A DNA stretch of 64,000 bases from Bacteroidales bacterium (GTDB lineage: Bacteria > Bacteroidota > Bacteroidia > Bacteroidales > UBA932): contig JAQYTJ010000048.1 of NCBI GenBank assembly GCA_028724885.1, positions 1 to 64,000 on the forward strand, read 5' to 3'. A program made the translations under genes and the position numbers. The notes beneath the pieces were generated by a model, which was not told where the DNA came from, did not search any database, and saw nothing but the letters and a program-made list of their open reading frames with translations. This document shows, piece after piece, positions 1 through 8,224 of this stretch (positions within the stretch are counted from its first letter, which is position 1; each line of letters opens with the position of its first letter).

Positions 1-142
1 GATGCGTCGTACAGCGCTGCAAGGGCGTTTTAGGAAAGACTTCGGCTATCGCATCCTCAAGTCCTTTAAGGCCATCCGCACATATTAGACCTATCCGCGC
101 CACACCTCTCTCGCATATGTCATTAAGCATCTCGCCCCAGCA
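1..142 (-). mobile_element. IS256-family (mutator) transposase, internal fragment running off the window
   Basis: Reading the minus strand from about 140 to 1 gives an open frame with the mutator-type transposase signature around the second catalytic Asp: W-G-E-M-L-N-D, then I-C-A-D-G-L-K-G-L, then EVFPKTPLQRCTTH. This is the ICADG / VFP.. / QRC..H region of IS256-like DDE transposases, so it is mid-protein. The N-terminal half is absent: the frame is closed just upstream (higher coordinates), where restriction-enzyme sequence begins. The rest lies beyond the window edge. No terminal inverted repeat is visible at the junction, so this is not a clean insertion end; it may be a rearrangement or an assembly join. 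Confidence 0.75.
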
Positions 143-588
143 TGGCTCCAGTTAGTTATCATTTTGTTGAATTCCTCCTCCGAATCCTCACGGGGGGCGA
201 TTCTGTTCCCGAGAACCTCACCCAGACGAATTTTCTTTACGAAATTACCGTGCTCGTAGAAATGAAAATCCAGATAATCTGTGAATACGACATATTCCAA
301 GGCATTTTTATAGCGGTCGAACTGCTCCTTGTGTGATTTTATCCCGTCAAGGTCTCCATCCTCCAGATCCTTTGCTTCAATGTAAAATACCGGCTGGTTG
401 GTTTTCCGGCTCAGTATCACATAGTCAGGGGCCCCGCATGCGGTCCTCTTTGGCTCATTTATCACGTTTATTCCGGTGCCGGCAATCTCTGCTACATAGT
501 CCCTTAGAAAACCTCTGAAGCTGTGTTCTGTTGTGTTTCCGGTCTGGTATTGGAAGTTGACTTTGGAAATGTAATCTGTTAGTGTCAT
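91..588 (-). pseudogene. Truncated type ISP/IIG restriction-modification protein, N-terminal endonuclease part
   Basis: The 165-residue frame begins with a region typical of large fused restriction-methyltransferases (type ISP/IIG). It has an E-H-S-F-R-G-F-L block near residues 21-28 and a PD-(D/E)xK-like core made of GAPDYVI (about 52-58) and the YIEAK motif (about 69-73), followed by a KEQFDRYKNAL helix and a FTDYLDF strand. Full-length relatives exceed 900 residues and carry helicase and/or N6-adenine methylase domains, none of which is present. Homology appears to stop near position 150, where IS256 transposase sequence in another frame takes over; the last 20 or so residues are read-through of that sequence. 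The gene is therefore a remnant. The boundary residue is inferred, not proven. Confidence 0.65.
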
Positions 589-856
589 TGGGAACTAGAT
601 TTGTTTGGTAAAGGTAAATATTCTTTTAATTATTTTGCCGATATTCTTAAATCTAGATTGTACGAGACTCTAGGACGATGAAGTGCCGTGGAGCGCTGCA
701 GAATGGCTATGATCGTCCTAACCCCTGGCTCTCAAACGCCACCTTAGGACGCCCTATGCCTCTGCAGGCCCTTCTGTGGCATGCCACCGCGCTAGGTATT
801 TGCAAAAGATCAGAATTGGCATTCTGGGTAGGTCAATTTCAGGACTTCATCACAGG
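589..856. other. Intergenic region with one inverted repeat
   Basis: No convincing gene. A 9-bp perfect inverted repeat, TAGGACGAT at 671-679 and ATCGTCCTA at 712-720, encloses a GC-rich 32-nt loop and could act as a terminator-like or RNA structure. Short open frames here carry no recognisable motif. Confidence 0.4.
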
Positions 857-1663
857 TCATCTGTCCGCATCTTTCAGCACGGGGAATTTATCGCGGAATG
901 CTTGCAGGGAGTCAAGGTCCAGGTCAGCGGACATGATTCCTTCGGCCCCTTCCATGCAGGTGGCGGCGACATTGCCGTAAGGATCTACGATTGAGGAATG
1001 TCCGTTATATTGGCACGAAGGATCCTTGCCTACTCGGTTCACGCCGATTGCGTAGCATTGATTCTCGATTGCGCGGGCCTTTAGGAGAGTGTCCCAGGCC
1101 CCGATCCTTGGCGATGGCCAGCTGGCTACGTAAATCACTGCGTCGTAAGGATTCGGCAGAATATTCCTGGAAAAACATGGAAAGCGCAGGTCGTAGCATA
1201 CTTGCAGAAAAAACCGCACTCCGTTATATTCAGTTATGACTTTTTCGCTTCCTGCCGTGAATCGCCTGTCTTCGCCTGCGAAAGAGAAAAGATGCCGCTT
1301 GTCGTATTTGACGAAGGTTCCGTCTGGCTTAACGAAGTAGAATCGGTTGTAGAAGTGTCCGCCATCTTCTGTCGCCACGCTCCCTGCCACCGCGCAACCA
1401 TATTTCTTGGAGATGGCCTTCATCCAGCCAAGCGAGGATCCATCGCTCTCCGCCTCACCAGCCGGCATCGTAATGAATCCCGTCGAGAACATCTCGGGCA
1501 GCACGATCAGCCCCCCAGCCTCGATTCCAGCGCTTTCTCGCCCCTCGGCTATTCCTTGTGTCCAGCCAGATTCTCCAGCCTGCGAAAGTAACTCCTCGAT
1601 ATGCGCCCTGTTGCCTTCACGATCACACCAGAGCAGATTGCACTGACAAATGTAAACCTTCAT
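857..1663 (-). CDS. Carbon-nitrogen hydrolase (nitrilase superfamily, omega-amidase-like)
   Basis: A 268-residue cytosolic hydrolase of the nitrilase superfamily. The catalytic Glu-Lys-Cys triad is visible as E57 (LPEMFSTGF), K122 (YDKRHLF) and C156 (LQVCYDLRFP). The DLRFP and NRVGKDP motifs resemble the YafV/omega-amidase branch, which hydrolyses alpha-keto-glutaramate-type amides; the exact substrate is inferred. A short insertion around residues 30-50 is unusual. The start is set at the ATG at 1663 rather than 1684, because a -7 promoter box lies at 1682-1689 and the longer form would begin inside the promoter. The gene stands alone, transcribed away from tRNA-Asn. Confidence 0.88.
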   Translation of the reverse strand: MKVYICQCNLLWCDREGNRAHIEELLSQAGESGWTQGIAEGRESAGIEAGGLIVLPEMFSTGFITMPAGEAESDGSSLGWMKAISKKYGCAVAGSVATEDGGHFYNRFYFVKPDGTFVKYDKRHLFSFAGEDRRFTAGSEKVITEYNGVRFFLQVCYDLRFPCFSRNILPNPYDAVIYVASWPSPRIGAWDTLLKARAIENQCYAIGVNRVGKDPSCQYNGHSSIVDPYGNVAATCMEGAEGIMSADLDLDSLQAFRDKFPVLKDADR

Positions 1664-1681
1664 GAATATGTCCGTTTCTTG

Positions 1682-1689
1682 CAAACTTA
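1682..1689 (-). promoter_or_regulatory. Bacteroidetes -7 box for the nitrilase-family gene
   Basis: The minus strand reads TAAGTTTG, matching TAnnTTTG. It puts transcription start near 1675, only about a dozen bases before the ATG at 1663, and decides the start codon. No good TTG -33 box is seen. Confidence 0.5.
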
Positions 1690-1840
1690 CGCAAAATTCA
1701 GGATATTGACATGCCTTATTCCTGCTATTCCATATGGAAAATTATCATCTATTATTATGCCTTGCGTTCTTTAGCTTTTTAGTAGATTTCCAGGTGGGCT
1801 TAGGTTTAGGCTGCGATTTCCTTAAGTTTTGGCGTAAAAT

Positions 1841-1890
1841 TAGCCTCATAGGTTCTGCATTTATACCAACGAAGAATGCTATGAGGCTTA
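1841..1890. repeat. Inverted repeat downstream of tRNA-Asn
   Basis: TAGCCTCATAG (1841-1851) is complemented by CTATGAGGCTTA (1879-1890) with one bulged base; the loop is 27 nt. It lies just beyond the 3' end of the minus-strand tRNA-Asn and may end that transcript, though there is no long T-run. Confidence 0.35.
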
Positions 1891-1917
1891 ATATAAGTAA
1901 GTTATGTTATTGTTTTG

Positions 1918-1991
1918 CTCCTCAAGCAGGACTTGAACCTGCGACCCCCTGATTAACAGTCAGGTGCTCTAACCAACTGAGCTATTGAGGA
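1918..1991 (-). tRNA. tRNA-Asn (anticodon GTT)
   Basis: The minus strand folds as a full cloverleaf. The acceptor stem TCCTCAA pairs with TTGAGGA and is followed by discriminator G. There is an AGCTCAGTTGGTTAGAGC D-arm, an anticodon stem with loop CTGTTAA giving GTT, and a GGTTCAAGTC T-arm. CCA is not encoded. Confidence 0.95.
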
Positions 1992-2190
1992 ATATTTTTC
2001 TATTATCCGTTCATGCCGCCAGTGGGGAAATGCCCATCTTGGTTTGCTGTTCGGGATTGCAAAGGTACAACAAAAAGATATTTATGCAAATTTTTTTAGG
2101 CATTTTTTGTTTGAATCGTTGAAAGGAAATTCGCATGAAATGGTATGAGGCATGGAATTGCCCGCATGGGAATATTCTTTAATTTTTAAG

Positions 2191-2198
2191 TATCTTTG
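2191..2198 (+). promoter_or_regulatory. -7 promoter box for the HU-like gene operon
   Basis: TATCTTTG matches TAnnTTTG exactly and lies 24 bp before the ATG at 2222. The GTG at 2198 overlaps this box, so it is unlikely to be the start codon. Confidence 0.6.
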
Positions 2199-2221
2199 TG
2201 TCTAATTCCAACGTAGAGTTT

Positions 2222-3115
2222 ATGGAAATTGCCCTTTTTGCGGATATGGTCAAGGAACTCATCCTTGATAATGAGGAGGTTTCGCTTCCGGGTCTTGGCA
2301 CATTCGTGACCGAGGTCGTGCCTGCATCATTCTCCGATAGGGGATACACCATCAATCCGCCTTACAGGAGGCTTTCGTTCAGAGAAAGGCAGGGTTCTGA
2401 TGATAAGCTCGCTCAGCTGTATTCAAAGGCTAATGGGACGGATATTGAGACGTCCAAGAAGATAATTTCTGGTTTCGTGGCTGTGGTGAAGGATGATCTC
2501 ACTAAGAAGAAGGCCGTTTTGTTTCCTGGTTTGGGAAGGCTTAGGGCTACGAAAGAAAACGCCTTTTTTTTCATTCCAGACGAGGATTTGGAGATATTCC
2601 CTTACGGATTTGGCTTGCAGCCTGTATCATTGAAGACGCACGAGGAGACTCCAGAGGAGGTCTATGATGCCGTGGAAAAACTTTCGGCTATAGTTGATGT
2701 GCCAGAACCGGAAGCAACAGAAAAACCAGTGCCTGTCGCACCGGCGGCGTCTGTGGCAGAACCAGAGGTTAAGCTTCCTGAATCCGTAGAAGAATCTGTT
2801 CCAGAGCAGGAGGAGAGGCCTATAGAACTAGTCTCGCCAGCGCCTGCCGCACCAGAAACGCTCGCGCCACTAGAAGAGACAGAAAAAGCAGCGCCTGCCG
2901 CACCAGCTTCCAATGCCGCCCCTGAGACTCAAAAAGTTAGAAAGAAGGATGGCTGGAGGATAACTCGGATTGCTGCCGCCTGCGTTGTTGGAACGGCTCT
3001 GCTGCTATTTGTCATATTTATAATACTCAGTCGCACGGCACCATCATTCACTGACTCGCTTCTATATACTCCTGAAGAACTAGAAATCATCAATTATCAA
3101 GATACAGAAAAATGA
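2222..3115 (+). CDS. HU-like (CCDC81-type prokaryotic HU) DNA-binding protein with membrane anchor
   Basis: About 297 residues. The N-terminal 130 residues contain two HU-like repeats of the Bacteroidetes CCDC81-HU type: VSLPGLGTFVTE and VLFPGLGRLRATKENAFFF are the paired beta-arm signatures. A long linker (about 140-245) rich in Pro, Glu and Ala follows, with repeated A-P-A-A-P units. A single hydrophobic segment (about 254-275, VVGTALLLFVIFIIL) then leads to a short C-terminal tail. The topology suggests a cytosolic DNA-binding head tethered to the inner membrane, for example to link the nucleoid to the envelope; that role is inferred. The start is the ATG at 2222 (see promoter). Its stop codon overlaps the next gene by 4 bp, so the two are co-translated. 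Confidence 0.8.
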   Translation: MEIALFADMVKELILDNEEVSLPGLGTFVTEVVPASFSDRGYTINPPYRRLSFRERQGSDDKLAQLYSKANGTDIETSKKIISGFVAVVKDDLTKKKAVLFPGLGRLRATKENAFFFIPDEDLEIFPYGFGLQPVSLKTHEETPEEVYDAVEKLSAIVDVPEPEATEKPVPVAPAASVAEPEVKLPESVEESVPEQEERPIELVSPAPAAPETLAPLEETEKAAPAAPASNAAPETQKVRKKDGWRITRIAAACVVGTALLLFVIFIILSRTAPSFTDSLLYTPEELEIINYQDTEK

Positions 3116-3888
3116 ACGGAATAAGGTCAGATAATACATACGAAGAAGATTACACTGTTCCAAGCTATATGACAGACCGCTCTTTCCATCTAAGACCATC
3201 GTCTTTCATGGACATGGCTCAGGAGATAGCACATTCGGCTGCTAGCCATTTCCACTTCGGATGGGATGATCTTCAGCTCCACCATACCGCATGGGTCATA
3301 TCCAGAATGCATTTCAAATTCATTAGGCCACCGAAATGGAGGGATGAAGTTGCCCTATTCACATGGCACAAATGCATTGATGGGCCATTCTACATCAGGG
3401 ATTTCGAACTCAGGCCTCAAGGAGACCTGAATTTCGAAGAAATTGGCGGAGCGCTAATCACTTGCACTTCTTCCTGGATAGTCATGAATATGCATACGAG
3501 GACGTTCGCAAGGGATGAGGAAATCATGAGAATGGTTCCTGAGTCAACTCAGTGCCATCGGGATGCGATAGGGGAGCATTGCAAGAAGGTGGTGCCTCCC
3601 AAAGACGCTGAGAGATTCGCTTCACACAAGATAATGTACAGCGATGTCGATTTCCTCGGCCACACAAATAACGCTCGTTATATTGCTTGGTCAATGGATG
3701 GCATTGGGTATGAGATTACGTCTGAGCATCAAGTTAAGGATGTTAGGATTAATTTCAACAAAGAAACGAAGCCTGGAGATGAAGTGGAGCTTTTCCGAAG
3801 CCACATAAAGACCGAGGGTCAAGACACATGGTTCATTGAAGGAAAGCTGGATGGAAAATCTTGCTTCTGCACGCAGATAGATTTTTAG
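3112..3888 (+). CDS. Acyl-ACP thioesterase (FatA/FatB-type double hotdog)
   Basis: A 258-residue cytosolic thioesterase that would release free fatty acids from acyl-ACP. The first hotdog domain covers about residues 10-140 (RSFHLRPSSFMDMAQEIAH, then HTAWVISRMHFKF) and the second about 160-258. The second contains the family catalytic signature VDFLGHTNNARYIAW near 181-195, with the conserved Asp, Asn and His-type positions of PF01643 enzymes. Length is normal for bacterial members. The ATG overlaps the stop of the HU-like gene (ATGA), and the Nudix gene follows 2 bp after its stop, so all three form one operon. Confidence in family is high; chain-length preference cannot be read. Confidence 0.88.
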   Translation: MNGIRSDNTYEEDYTVPSYMTDRSFHLRPSSFMDMAQEIAHSAASHFHFGWDDLQLHHTAWVISRMHFKFIRPPKWRDEVALFTWHKCIDGPFYIRDFELRPQGDLNFEEIGGALITCTSSWIVMNMHTRTFARDEEIMRMVPESTQCHRDAIGEHCKKVVPPKDAERFASHKIMYSDVDFLGHTNNARYIAWSMDGIGYEITSEHQVKDVRINFNKETKPGDEVELFRSHIKTEGQDTWFIEGKLDGKSCFCTQIDF

Positions 3889-3890
3889 TG

Positions 3891-4481
3891 ATGTTCGAAT
3901 TAGTATATCCGATAGAGCCAGTGCCAGTGCTTCCGCTTCCTACTGCGGAAACGCCTGGCGGACAGCAGTTGAAAGACGCAGAGATGGTTCCTATCGTTGA
4001 GCCTGACGGGCTTGTGGTTGGTCAGGCTTCTAGGCAATATGTCCACGGTGGCTCAAAGCTGCTCCATCCTGTCGTACACCTGCATATAATTAACAGAAAT
4101 TCAGAACTTTATGTTCAGAAACGTTCAATGTCTAAAGACCTCTTTCCGAATAAGTGGGACACTGCGGTGGGGGGACACATAGACTATGGCGAGTACCTTT
4201 CCACGTCGCTCTATCGTGAAGCCTCTGAAGAACTTGGTTTAAGAGACTTCAATCCGGTATATTTAAAGAGCTATATCTGGGAATCTGAGCAGGAGAAAGA
4301 ACTGGTGAACGTCTTTGCCGCCGTCGGGAATTTCATGCTGAGGCCAGATGGAAGCGAGGTTTCCGACGGAAGGTACTGGAGCATGGATGGGATTGAGTCT
4401 GCATTAGGGAAGGGAATATTCACGCCGAACTTCGAGCAAGAGTTCAAGGCGATTAAACATTCGCTCTTGGCACTCTTGTGA
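3891..4481 (+). CDS. Nudix hydrolase, isopentenyl-diphosphate isomerase-like group
   Basis: A 196-residue protein. The Nudix box is complete: G-G-H-I-D-Y-G-E, then REASEELGL (GX5EX7REUXEEXGU), which binds the metal and hydrolyses a nucleoside or organic diphosphate. The upstream V-H-L-H-I-I-N-R and YVQKRSMSKDLFPNKWD elements resemble the IPP-isomerase-like/YfcD-type Nudix group. The start is taken at 3891, two bases after the thioesterase stop; an in-frame ATG at 3861 lies inside the thioesterase gene and is less likely. It is the last gene of the HU-thioesterase operon. An inverted repeat at 4488-4555 follows and could terminate the transcript. The substrate is unknown. Confidence 0.85.
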   Translation: MFELVYPIEPVPVLPLPTAETPGGQQLKDAEMVPIVEPDGLVVGQASRQYVHGGSKLLHPVVHLHIINRNSELYVQKRSMSKDLFPNKWDTAVGGHIDYGEYLSTSLYREASEELGLRDFNPVYLKSYIWESEQEKELVNVFAAVGNFMLRPDGSEVSDGRYWSMDGIESALGKGIFTPNFEQEFKAIKHSLLALL

Positions 4482-4487
4482 AAATAA

Positions 4488-4555
4488 TAGATTCTGAATC
4501 AAGTCCGGCATGACAACGTGATATTTTTTTCATCCTGATGAAAGTCAGAATCTAG
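4488..4555. repeat. Dispersed palindromic repeat, paired inverted copies
   Basis: Outer arms TAGATTCTGA (4488-4497) and TCAGAATCTA (4545-4554) are perfect complements. Each arm begins a degenerate copy of the intergenic unit whose core elsewhere is CCTGAACTTGATTCAGG. Related copies occur at 10281-10329, 18505-18532 and 28210-28238. Confidence 0.6.
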
Positions 4556-4568
4556 CTTTACGAACATT

Positions 4569-6851
4569 ATGAAAATGTCATATTCAAGAATTAATAAATT
4601 CATCTGTGATCAGCTGTCGGTTTGGCCGATGGCATCGGAAAACTATCGTAATTTGAAGAAGGCAGAAACCAGAATATTGCCAGTCGGCGGGCTGAATGTG
4701 GTGCTGCAATACAACCCAGCAAGGAAGATATCATCGGAGGCGAAGCTGGATAAGAAATCCATCAGCGATAGGCCTTGCTTCCTGTGTCCTGAGAATAGGC
4801 CACGAGAGCAGTACGACATAGACTTCGAAGGTCGGAAAGGCAAGAAATACCGGATCACGCTTAACCCTTACCCTATTTTCCCTTCTCATCTAGTAATCTC
4901 AAGCACTGACCATACGCCTCAGTCCATTTGGCACCGCTATCCAGACATGCTGGACTTCGTCGCTGTAAATAAAGAATATTCCTGTTACTACAACGGCCCT
5001 GAGAGCGGAGCTTCTGCCCCGGATCACATGCATTTCCAAGGCTGTCCTAGAGGCATGATGCCATTGGAGAATGCCGTAGACAAGCTACTGGGCGCCGCAA
5101 GAAGCCACAGCGAGCTGGAATACCTGACAAACCTGCAAGAGGCCAAGCTGTATCACTTGAACCTGTTCACTAGAGGCATTTTCGTCTTAAGAGGAGCGAC
5201 TCCGAAGTCAGTCACAAAGCTTTTCTACCGGCTTCTGGACTGCGCATCTATGACTCTTGGCGGAGAACCAGAACCGAAATTCAACGTCATCTCCTGGTTC
5301 GAAGATGCCGAATATCGCTCTTTAGTAATATTTCGCAGTAAGCATCGTCCGCACAATTATTTCTTGGATGGCCCAGACCACCTCTCAATGAGTCCCGGCT
5401 GCGCCGACATGGGCGGCGTTATGGTCGCCCCTGAGGAGTCGGATTACGAAAAGATGACGCCTGAGCTGCTGGGGAAAGTGATTTCCGAAGTCTCCATCAG
5501 AGAGGAAGATGAAAAGGCTCTCGTCTGGAGACTCACCAGGCATCAGGAAATGCTGGAAGTCGGAATAATGTCCGGACATCAGATTTCATTCGAAATCATT
5601 TCCGATGGCAATGGTGAGCAGAAGGTGGAATATTCCGAAGGCAAGATTCTCTACAACGGAACACTTTACGACCAGCTCACATTCGATGCGAAAACTCCTT
5701 CCACGATGTTCGCTGAGCCGTCTTTCATATTGTATGGGGTCACCATAGGCGTGGATTTCCATTGGGAACGTCAGGTAACGCAGACGTTTGCAGGCAGGCT
5801 CAAATTCATAACTTATGGCGGAAAAGTGACAGCAGTCAACGAAATCGGCGTTGAAGACTATCTGCTGAGCGTAATCTCCTCGGAAATGAAGTCTTCTGCA
5901 GGGCTAGAGTTCCTGAAAGCACATTCAGTCATATCCAGATCCTGGGTTATGGCTCAGATCTGGAACAGAAAGAAAAGCGTTGCCGAATCCCTTCCAAGCG
6001 AAGCCCCACATAATGTTGCCGAGCTCGTGACAATGCTGGATTGCAAAGCTGGAGGAGGTAAGGGTGAAGGCTCTGATGATGAATATATTAAATGGTTCGA
6101 CCACGACGACCACAAGGTTTTCGACGTGTGTGCTGACGACCATTGCCAACGTTATCAGGGTCTCACTATGGCAGTCGGCGAAACTGTGCGCAAGGCTATA
6201 GACCAGACGTGGGGTTTGGTGCTAAAAAGCGGAGGAGAGATTTGCGATGCCCGCTTCTCCAAGTGCTGCGGCGGCCGCATGGAGCTATTTTCTACCTGCT
6301 GGGAAGACAAGGAATACTCTTACCTTCAAGCGCTTCCGGACACGCCGGACGAGAAGCCAGGGGCCGATCCGTTCTGCGACACTAAGGACGAGAAAATTCT
6401 CTCCCAAGTGCTGAACGACTATGACTTGGAGACGAAAGACTTCTACAGATGGACTGTGGAATATTCTCGAAATGAAGTCTCTGACCTTATTCGGGCACGC
6501 TCGGGAATAGATTTCGGAACGATTCAGGAGCTGATCCCGATCGAGAGGGGCCCTTCTGGCAGGATAAAGAGGCTGAGAGTCGTGGGATCAAAAAGGGAGA
6601 TGATAATAGGCAAAGAATTGATAATAAGAAAATGGCTCTCCTCGTCGCACCTTAAGAGTTCTGCGTTCGCAGTCATCTGGAACGGTGACAAGCTTACGTT
6701 GAAAGGATCCGGCTGGGGCCACGGCGTGGGGCTATGCCAGATTGGAGCAGCAGTGATGGCTAGCAAAGGCTACGGCTTCCAGGCTATCCTGAGCCATTAT
6801 TACCCAGGCTCCGAGCTTTTGCCGATAGGGAAGGACGCAACTATATGCTAA
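4569..6851 (+). CDS. DUF4922 (HIT/GalT-like) domain fused to a SpoIID/LytB domain
   Basis: 760 residues. The N-terminal part (about 1-310) is a DUF4922 domain of the HIT/GalT nucleotidyltransferase-phosphorylase fold: a CFLC metal-type pair at 70-73, the SHLVI strand near 106, and the active-site-like HMHFQ motif (H153, H155, Q157). The C-terminal part (about 380-755) is a SpoIID/LytB domain: the conserved E439 in the VISSEM segment, a CCGGRMELFST block, and the closing GHGVGLCQIGA motif (717-727) before HYYPGSEL. SpoIID enzymes are lytic transglycosylases acting on peptide-free glycan, normally outside the cytoplasm. This protein has no signal peptide, so where its SpoIID part works is unclear. 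The gene begins an operon with an AmpG-like permease and NamZ, which supports a peptidoglycan-salvage role. Confidence 0.82.
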   Translation: MKMSYSRINKFICDQLSVWPMASENYRNLKKAETRILPVGGLNVVLQYNPARKISSEAKLDKKSISDRPCFLCPENRPREQYDIDFEGRKGKKYRITLNPYPIFPSHLVISSTDHTPQSIWHRYPDMLDFVAVNKEYSCYYNGPESGASAPDHMHFQGCPRGMMPLENAVDKLLGAARSHSELEYLTNLQEAKLYHLNLFTRGIFVLRGATPKSVTKLFYRLLDCASMTLGGEPEPKFNVISWFEDAEYRSLVIFRSKHRPHNYFLDGPDHLSMSPGCADMGGVMVAPEESDYEKMTPELLGKVISEVSIREEDEKALVWRLTRHQEMLEVGIMSGHQISFEIISDGNGEQKVEYSEGKILYNGTLYDQLTFDAKTPSTMFAEPSFILYGVTIGVDFHWERQVTQTFAGRLKFITYGGKVTAVNEIGVEDYLLSVISSEMKSSAGLEFLKAHSVISRSWVMAQIWNRKKSVAESLPSEAPHNVAELVTMLDCKAGGGKGEGSDDEYIKWFDHDDHKVFDVCADDHCQRYQGLTMAVGETVRKAIDQTWGLVLKSGGEICDARFSKCCGGRMELFSTCWEDKEYSYLQALPDTPDEKPGADPFCDTKDEKILSQVLNDYDLETKDFYRWTVEYSRNEVSDLIRARSGIDFGTIQELIPIERGPSGRIKRLRVVGSKREMIIGKELIIRKWLSSSHLKSSAFAVIWNGDKLTLKGSGWGHGVGLCQIGAAVMASKGYGFQAILSHYYPGSELLPIGKDATIC

Positions 6852-6876
6852 TCTAATATAATAGATTCAATATTAA

Positions 6877-8220
6877 ATGGATATGTCGAATTCTAAGAAT
6901 ATCTCGCCTTGGTTTTGGATCCCCACACTGTATTTTGTAGAAGGAATTCCATATTTCTTGGTGAACAATGTGTCAGTGCTGATGTTCGCTAAATTGGGCG
7001 TCCCAAATGGGCAGATGGCGATGTTCACTTCTCTGCTGTATCTCCCGTGGACTTTGAAATTTCTTTGGAGTCCTTTCGTGGATATAATCAAGACGAAACG
7101 CTGGTGGATAGTCACCATGCAGGCAATTATGTCTGTGGCATTCATTGTCTTGGCACTCACGTTGCCGCGGCCTAGTTCAGACCAGATCGCCTATGGAACG
7201 ACTCCTATGGGCATGTTCACGTTCACGCTCATTCTTTTCATAATCGCGGCCTTCGCATCGGCGACGCATGATATTGCCGCCGACGGCTTCTACATGCTGG
7301 CTCAGAGCCAGAGCAGCCAGGCTGCCTTCGTGGGAGTTAGAAGTACGTTCTACCGGCTCGCTAATGTGTTCGGCAATGGAGTAATAGTGGCCGTGGCTGG
7401 CTTCCTGGAATCCCATTATGGGAACATTCCTATGGCATGGCGCATAACCGTTTGCGGCTCTGCGGTGCTGCTTACGTTGCTTACCCTCTATCACATATTC
7501 ATGATTCCTCGCCCTGCCGCCGATGTTCCGAACATAACTAGCGACTCAGGCAATGCTGCAGGCGAAATATTCAAAGGATTCGGTAAGACGGTGTGTACTT
7601 TTTTCAACAAGCCTGGCGTCTGGCTGGCAATAGTATTCATGCTGTGCTACCGCATTCCTGAAGCCTTCCTTATAAAGATGTGTACCCCGTTTCTAGTAGC
7701 TGCAAGGGAACTCGGCGGGCTAGGCATGAAGACAGAGGAGGTCGGCCTTGCATACGGCACCATAGGAGTCATATTCCTTCTTTTGGGAGGCATCCTAGGC
7801 GGCATTCTTGCCTCTAGGATAGGCCTAAAGAAATCCCTTTGGCCAATGGCGGCATGCATGACGCTGCCTTGCCTGTCATTCGTGTACTTGGCAATAGCTC
7901 AGCCGACTGATTTGCTGACCATCAGCGCCTGCATAGCCATCGAGCAGTTCGGCTACGGCTTCGGATTCACCGCTTACATGCTGTACATGATGTATTTCTC
8001 GGAAGGGCAGTTCAAGACATCTCACTATGCATTTTGCACCTGCTTCATGGCTCTGAGCATGATGGTTCCGGGGATGTTCGCCGGCTACATTCAGGAGACC
8101 CTAGGCTATAGAGATTTCTTCTGGATGGTGATTGTCTGCTGCATTGTCACAGTCGCAGTGACTACCATGGTTTATAAAAAAGTCAGCCCTGAATATGGAA
8201 TGAAGAAAACAACAAATTAA
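6877..8220 (+). CDS. AmpG-like MFS transporter, probable muropeptide/amino-sugar permease
   Basis: 447 residues with about twelve hydrophobic segments across the whole length, typical of the major facilitator superfamily. The N-terminal LYFVEGIPYFLVNNVSVLM and LPWTLKFLWSPFVDI motifs match the AmpG branch, whose members import anhydro-muropeptides or MurNAc-containing sugars into the cytoplasm. The ATG at 6877 is used; another Met lies two codons later. It follows the SpoIID fusion by 25 bp and precedes namZ by 4 bp. This ties transport to release of MurNAc and is the main support for the substrate guess. Confidence 0.82.
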   Translation: MDMSNSKNISPWFWIPTLYFVEGIPYFLVNNVSVLMFAKLGVPNGQMAMFTSLLYLPWTLKFLWSPFVDIIKTKRWWIVTMQAIMSVAFIVLALTLPRPSSDQIAYGTTPMGMFTFTLILFIIAAFASATHDIAADGFYMLAQSQSSQAAFVGVRSTFYRLANVFGNGVIVAVAGFLESHYGNIPMAWRITVCGSAVLLTLLTLYHIFMIPRPAADVPNITSDSGNAAGEIFKGFGKTVCTFFNKPGVWLAIVFMLCYRIPEAFLIKMCTPFLVAARELGGLGMKTEEVGLAYGTIGVIFLLLGGILGGILASRIGLKKSLWPMAACMTLPCLSFVYLAIAQPTDLLTISACIAIEQFGYGFGFTAYMLYMMYFSEGQFKTSHYAFCTCFMALSMMVPGMFAGYIQETLGYRDFFWMVIVCCIVTVAVTTMVYKKVSPEYGMKKTTN

Positions 8221-8224
8221 TTTT

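Noticed and set aside
1734..1952. Plus-strand 72-codon frame ending in GLEPATP
   Set aside because: It runs into tRNA-Asn; the final residues are the familiar false translation of a reverse-complement tRNA T-arm.
2662..2913. Minus-strand 83-codon Ser/Gly/Ala-rich frame
   Set aside because: Low-complexity antisense of the Pro/Glu/Ala linker.
2740..2920. Short repeats (GCCTGCCGCACCAG-like) considered as a CRISPR or tandem repeat
   Set aside because: They encode the A-P-A-A-P linker of the HU-like protein in frame, with irregular spacing; no spacers of constant length. No CRISPR array was seen in the window.
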